NCBI RefSeq assembly: GCF_007713685.1
Contig: NZ_VMRJ01000001.1
Location: 602,129 to 666,128 of the forward strand
Origin: Hymenobacter setariae
GTDB taxonomy: Bacteria > Bacteroidota > Bacteroidia > Cytophagales > Hymenobacteraceae
DNA: 64,000 bases
Direction of reading: 5' to 3'
Part shown: one piece after another, positions 61,007-64,000 of the stretch
Layout: each line of letters starts with the position of its first letter
Position numbering within the stretch: position 1 is the stretch's first letter
Notes under the pieces: generated by a model
Told to the model about the DNA's origin: nothing
Seen by the model: only the letters and a program-made list of their open reading frames with translations
The model's database searches: none
Translations under genes and position numbers: made by a program

Positions 61007-61894
61007 CTACTCCACCGCCACACCTACGGCCTGCTTGTTCACGTAAAACTTGCGCTCCGTGATGCAGTACACGTTGCCTTTGGCGAGCACATGCATGCGC
61101 ACGTTTTCGATAGAGAGCGTAGTCCCCTTTTTGGCCGCGGCTGCATTATTGTGCACGATGTCGTGGCCATCCATAATAATGACTAGGTTCGAGCCGATAG
61201 TCTCGACCAAGTGGCCCTCGGTGATGAGCACGCCCGTGTCCTCCCCTAGGCCAATGCCGATGAGCTTGGGGTACAAAGCCACCGATTCGAGAAGACGGCC
61301 GAAGCGCCCGCGCTTCACAAAGTGCGAGTCGATAATGGCCGATGGCAGCAGCCCAAGGCCCACGCCCATCTTTACGGCACCCTTAAGCAGGGCATCGGGC
61401 ACCGAGCCACCGCGTATCATGTGCTGCGACATGGCCATGGCCCCGGCGCTGGTACCCGCAATCACGAAGTCGGGCTCGGCGTAGTAGCGGCGCAGCAGCG
61501 TATCCAGGAAATCAGTTTCGGCAAACATCTCGCGCAAACGCGACTGGTTGCCGCCCGACATCATCACTACGTCGGCGGCCAGCAGGCGCTCTAGGTACTC
61601 GGGCTGGCGAGCGTCTTCGGGGGTGCGAATGTCCATGATGCCCACGTTGTGACAATTGAGCATAGCAAACGAGGCCGTATAAATAGGGCCCACCTCCTGC
61701 GGAATCATCGAGGCCGTCGTAATGACTTCAATGCGCGGGTCGTCCTTGCCCGACTCGCTCACCACGCGCTTGAGGATGCCGAGCTCAAAAAAATTAAGGT
61801 AATACTTGCGTTTGCTGCGCGTGGTCGGATAAGTACCCTTGTCTTCGTTGCCGCCTACGGCGATAAGCTTGCCGCGAGGAATAAGATTTTTCAA
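61007..61894 (-). CDS. cphB: Cyanophycinase (peptidase S51)
   Basis: 295 aa serine exopeptidase fold. It begins GKLIAVGGNEDKG, has MMSGGNQSRLREMF, the nucleophile S149 in AGTSAGAMAMS, and the substrate-pocket region GLGLLPSAIIDSHFVKRGRFGRL and GIGLGEDTGVLI. It cleaves cyanophycin (multi-L-arginyl-poly-aspartate) to beta-Asp-Arg dipeptides. There is no signal peptide, so it is cytosolic. No cyanophycin synthetase or isoaspartyl dipeptidase lies in the window. Confidence 0.95.
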   Translation of the reverse strand: MKNLIPRGKLIAVGGNEDKGTYPTTRSKRKYYLNFFELGILKRVVSESGKDDPRIEVITTASMIPQEVGPIYTASFAMLNCHNVGIMDIRTPEDARQPEYLERLLAADVVMMSGGNQSRLREMFAETDFLDTLLRRYYAEPDFVIAGTSAGAMAMSQHMIRGGSVPDALLKGAVKMGVGLGLLPSAIIDSHFVKRGRFGRLLESVALYPKLIGIGLGEDTGVLITEGHLVETIGSNLVIIMDGHDIVHNNAAAAKKGTTLSIENVRMHVLAKGNVYCITERKFYVNKQAVGVAVE

Positions 61895-61921
61895 CGTACG
61901 ATAGCTAGCTGGTTAAGCTTG

Positions 61922-61929
61922 CAAAATTA
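61922..61929 (-). promoter_or_regulatory. -7 box of the cyanophycinase gene (TAATTTTG)
   Basis: A perfect TAnnTTTG on the minus strand, 27 bp before the ATG at 61894. Confidence 0.45.
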
Positions 61930-61994
61930 GGTTCTACAAAATAGGAACTCGTCACTAGCGGCCCCTAGCGTCGGCTGCCACCCTAGGGCAAGCC

Positions 61995-63851
61995 TTATGC
62001 CAGCAATACATCGAGCGTGCTCGTCGCCACCGAATGGTAGTTGGGCCGCGCTTGCCGGTAAATCTCCTGGGCCCGCGCCTGGCCATTGGGCGTAGCCAAC
62101 AAAGCCCGGTACAACGGCACCAAAAATTTGCGCCGCCCCACGTGCAAGAGAAAACTGGTGAGTGCTGCATCGGCCGGCGCGTACCCGGCTCGCAGCGCCA
62201 GCGGAAACCACGTCGCCAGCAGCTCGGCGTTGCCTGAGGCCGTGAAATGAAAAACTGCGTCGAGCGCCGCTAGCTCGGCCGGGGGCAGCGTCGGCGACAA
62301 GCCTTGCAGGAAGTGCACCCACTCGTGGCTGCTCCACTCAGCAGTAGCCGGCACTAGTGCGGCGGCCGGCGTGCCCGCGCTGAACTGGGCCAGCACAGCA
62401 TCCACCGCGTCGAACCGCGCCGAGTGCGCCACGGGTGCATTGGCCGGCAGGCCGGGGCCGTCGACCCAGGCACCTAGGTTCAAGCGCTCGGCTAGGCCGG
62501 GCTCAGGGCCGAGCAACTGCTGCTGCAGGTAGTCGATAAACGTGGTCGTATCCATGCTCTGAAAACTGAACCGCGCGAAGTACTCCTTAATAAAAGCGTC
62601 GAGGCGCGGGCGCCCCACCAGCTGCTCAAGGGCTAGCAGCAGTAAGCAGCCCTTCTCATAAGCAATATCGTTGAGGCCATCGTCGGGGTCACGACCGGCT
62701 AGGTGCAACCGCAAGTGAGTAGCTGGGCTGGTAGCACCGAGTTCACCAATTGTATGGTGCAAGTCGGCCTCGCCTAGCACTTGCAGCATGTCAGCGTAAG
62801 TGCTTCCATATAAGTGCTCCATGATGCGGCGCTCGAAGTACACCGTAAAGCCTTCATTGAGCCAGAAATCATTCCAGGTTGCATTTGTAACCAGGTTACC
62901 ACTCCACGAGTGCGCTAGCTCGTGTGCCACCAAGCTAGTAAGACTGCGGTCACCCGACAGAATTGTTGGCGTAACAAATGTTAAGCATGGATTTTCCATG
63001 CCGCCAAATGGAAAACTAGGTGGTAACACAAGTAAATCGTAGCGCTTCCAGCGGTATGCGCCATACAATTGTTCGGCGGCGATTACCATCTGCTCTAGGT
63101 CGGCAAACTCATAAGTAGCTCGCGCCAGCGTGGCCGGCTCGGCGTAGATGCCGGTGCGCTCGCTAAGCGGCGCAAAGTCGAGCCGCCCCACAGCCAGCGC
63201 CATGAGGTAAGCCGGAATAGGCTGCTCCATTCGAAACTGGTAGCGGCCATCAGCGGCGGTGTGCTGTGGGTTCTCAGCACTCATCAGTGCTAGCAGCTGC
63301 CCGCGCTCTGGGCCGAGGATTTCCACGGTGGCTTCATAGGTAAAGCGGATACCCGGCGAGTCTTGGCACGGCAGCCAAGTGCGCGCCAGAATGGCTTGCG
63401 ACTGCGTGAAGAGGAACGGGAACTCGCCGGCCGTTTGGGCAGGGTTCAGCCATTGCAAGGCTGCCGCGGCGGGCGCAGTGCGATAGCTAATAGTTACCGC
63501 CGCGGTGCCCGCTGGCAGTTGAATGCGCAGGGCCTGTCCGAGCACGTTATCAGCTGCGCCAAGAGTATAGGCAGCGGCCGGGCCGTTGGTGGTTTCCCCT
63601 AGGCTCACACTTTCAAGAAGCAAGTCACGGGTGTCCAACACGAGCGCTGCCTCTGCTAGGTGGCCAGCCGCAGCTGCTCCTGCTGGCGCCGTGAGCAGCC
63701 AAGTGGCGGTGCCCACCAGCGTGCGCTGAGCGAAGTCAACGGCCAAGTACAGGCGCAGGTGGCGGACCAGCTGCGTGCCTTGGCTGGCGTAGCTGTGGGG
63801 GTCCGAAGCGAGGGGAGCGGCCGGGGACACCGGCGAAGCAAGAGGAGCCAT
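61995..63851 (-). CDS. M1 family metalloaminopeptidase (LTA4 hydrolase type)
   Basis: 618 aa zinc aminopeptidase. GGMENP (283-288) binds the substrate N-terminus, and the zinc site is HELAHSW with H310, H314 and downstream E333 (WLNEGFTVYFER). A C-terminal helical armadillo-like domain (LTSFLLHVGRRKFLVPLYRALL) is that of leukotriene-A4-hydrolase-type M1 enzymes. There is no signal peptide despite an Ala/Pro-rich start, so it should be cytosolic. It is monocistronic. Confidence 0.96.
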   Translation of the reverse strand: MAPLASPVSPAAPLASDPHSYASQGTQLVRHLRLYLAVDFAQRTLVGTATWLLTAPAGAAAAGHLAEAALVLDTRDLLLESVSLGETTNGPAAAYTLGAADNVLGQALRIQLPAGTAAVTISYRTAPAAAALQWLNPAQTAGEFPFLFTQSQAILARTWLPCQDSPGIRFTYEATVEILGPERGQLLALMSAENPQHTAADGRYQFRMEQPIPAYLMALAVGRLDFAPLSERTGIYAEPATLARATYEFADLEQMVIAAEQLYGAYRWKRYDLLVLPPSFPFGGMENPCLTFVTPTILSGDRSLTSLVAHELAHSWSGNLVTNATWNDFWLNEGFTVYFERRIMEHLYGSTYADMLQVLGEADLHHTIGELGATSPATHLRLHLAGRDPDDGLNDIAYEKGCLLLLALEQLVGRPRLDAFIKEYFARFSFQSMDTTTFIDYLQQQLLGPEPGLAERLNLGAWVDGPGLPANAPVAHSARFDAVDAVLAQFSAGTPAAALVPATAEWSSHEWVHFLQGLSPTLPPAELAALDAVFHFTASGNAELLATWFPLALRAGYAPADAALTSFLLHVGRRKFLVPLYRALLATPNGQARAQEIYRQARPNYHSVATSTLDVLLA

Positions 63852-64000
63852 GCGGAAGAAAATTGAGAGCAGTCAAGAAAACTCTGCTATACGAACACCT
63901 AGGGCCCGGCGAGGTTGCCCCAGTCTTGTTGGCAGCGCGGGGGCTCGCAGTGGCGGCCTGAAAGCTGGCCTCGGCCCGAGAGTCCAACGAGTCGTCTTCT
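63852..64000. other. Unassigned right edge
   Basis: 149 bp upstream of the M1 peptidase gene. It holds a CCTAGG near 63898 and short open frames without recognisable content; a gene may begin beyond the edge. Confidence 0.4.

Noticed and set aside
1..64000. CRISPR array, tRNA, rRNA, tmRNA, prophage or IS element
   Set aside because: No regularly spaced direct repeats, no cloverleaf in any intergenic gap inspected, and no transposase, integrase or phage genes were seen.

Overview
The window looks like a chromosomal segment of a Bacteroidota bacterium of the Cytophagales, most probably Hymenobacter or a close relative (inference). The evidence is high-GC DNA, TAnnTTTG-type -7 promoter boxes, two secreted proteins with type IX secretion (T9SS) C-terminal sorting domains, a PorT-like gene beside ubiE, TonB-dependent receptors with DUF4249, and many Bacteroidota-specific DUF families. 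No phage, IS element, CRISPR array, tRNA or rRNA was seen. By hand count the hexamer CCTAGG occurs about one hundred times, several-fold above composition expectation, so it behaves as a highly iterated palindrome of this genome.

Layout. 1-6.4 kb: start of a divergent unknown gene, topA, a DUF4846 protein, a BatA-like VWA protein, a YggS-family PLP protein and an esterase. 6.4-11.2 kb (minus strand): an SDR, then porT-ubiE and a large PorE-like TPR/propeller/OmpA protein. 11.5-22.5 kb: the GTPase YsxC, a TonB_C protein, DUF5606, fructose-bisphosphatase, aspartate kinase, a GNAT protein, peroxiredoxin, KDO transferase, RsgA, a membrane protein with a degenerate NERD-like domain, and a hydroxyisobutyrate-dehydrogenase-type enzyme. 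22.5-32 kb: a fasciclin lipoprotein, a cyclophilin, a small coiled-coil lipoprotein, then on the minus strand a MoxR/ChlI-type AAA ATPase, a membrane-anchored Ppx/GppA-like protein, a three-PA14 T9SS cargo and a VWA protein that probably partners the AAA ATPase. 32-36 kb: DUF427, a frameshifted zinc-free MDR oxidoreductase, an acyl-ACP desaturase and a GH32 lipoprotein.

36.2-39.9 kb holds the most coherent regulated unit. Five co-directional, mostly overlapping genes (TIGR01777 epimerase, small membrane protein, GbsR/MarR regulator, membrane-SRPBCC protein, UbiE-like methyltransferase) lie behind a promoter whose -7 box TACATTTG overlaps a perfect 42-bp palindrome, a probable autoregulatory operator.

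40-46 kb: two RlaP/YcgL-type nucleotidyltransferases flanking a TonB-dependent receptor, then a heme catalase. 46.2-49.3 kb: an arsenic operon (arsR, DUF6428, arsN1-like GNAT, acr3, arsC). 49.4-64 kb: a lipoprotein, a Tat-exported sugar epimerase-like protein, a VOC protein, a NIPSNAP protein, a PD40 propeller protein, a TonB receptor/DUF4249 pair, a second T9SS cargo, an orphan protein, cyanophycinase and an M1 aminopeptidase.

Several junctions between genes, mostly convergent ones, are filled by very long (32-39 bp), nearly perfect hairpins with 3-5 nt loops. Their sequences are unrelated but their geometry is shared.
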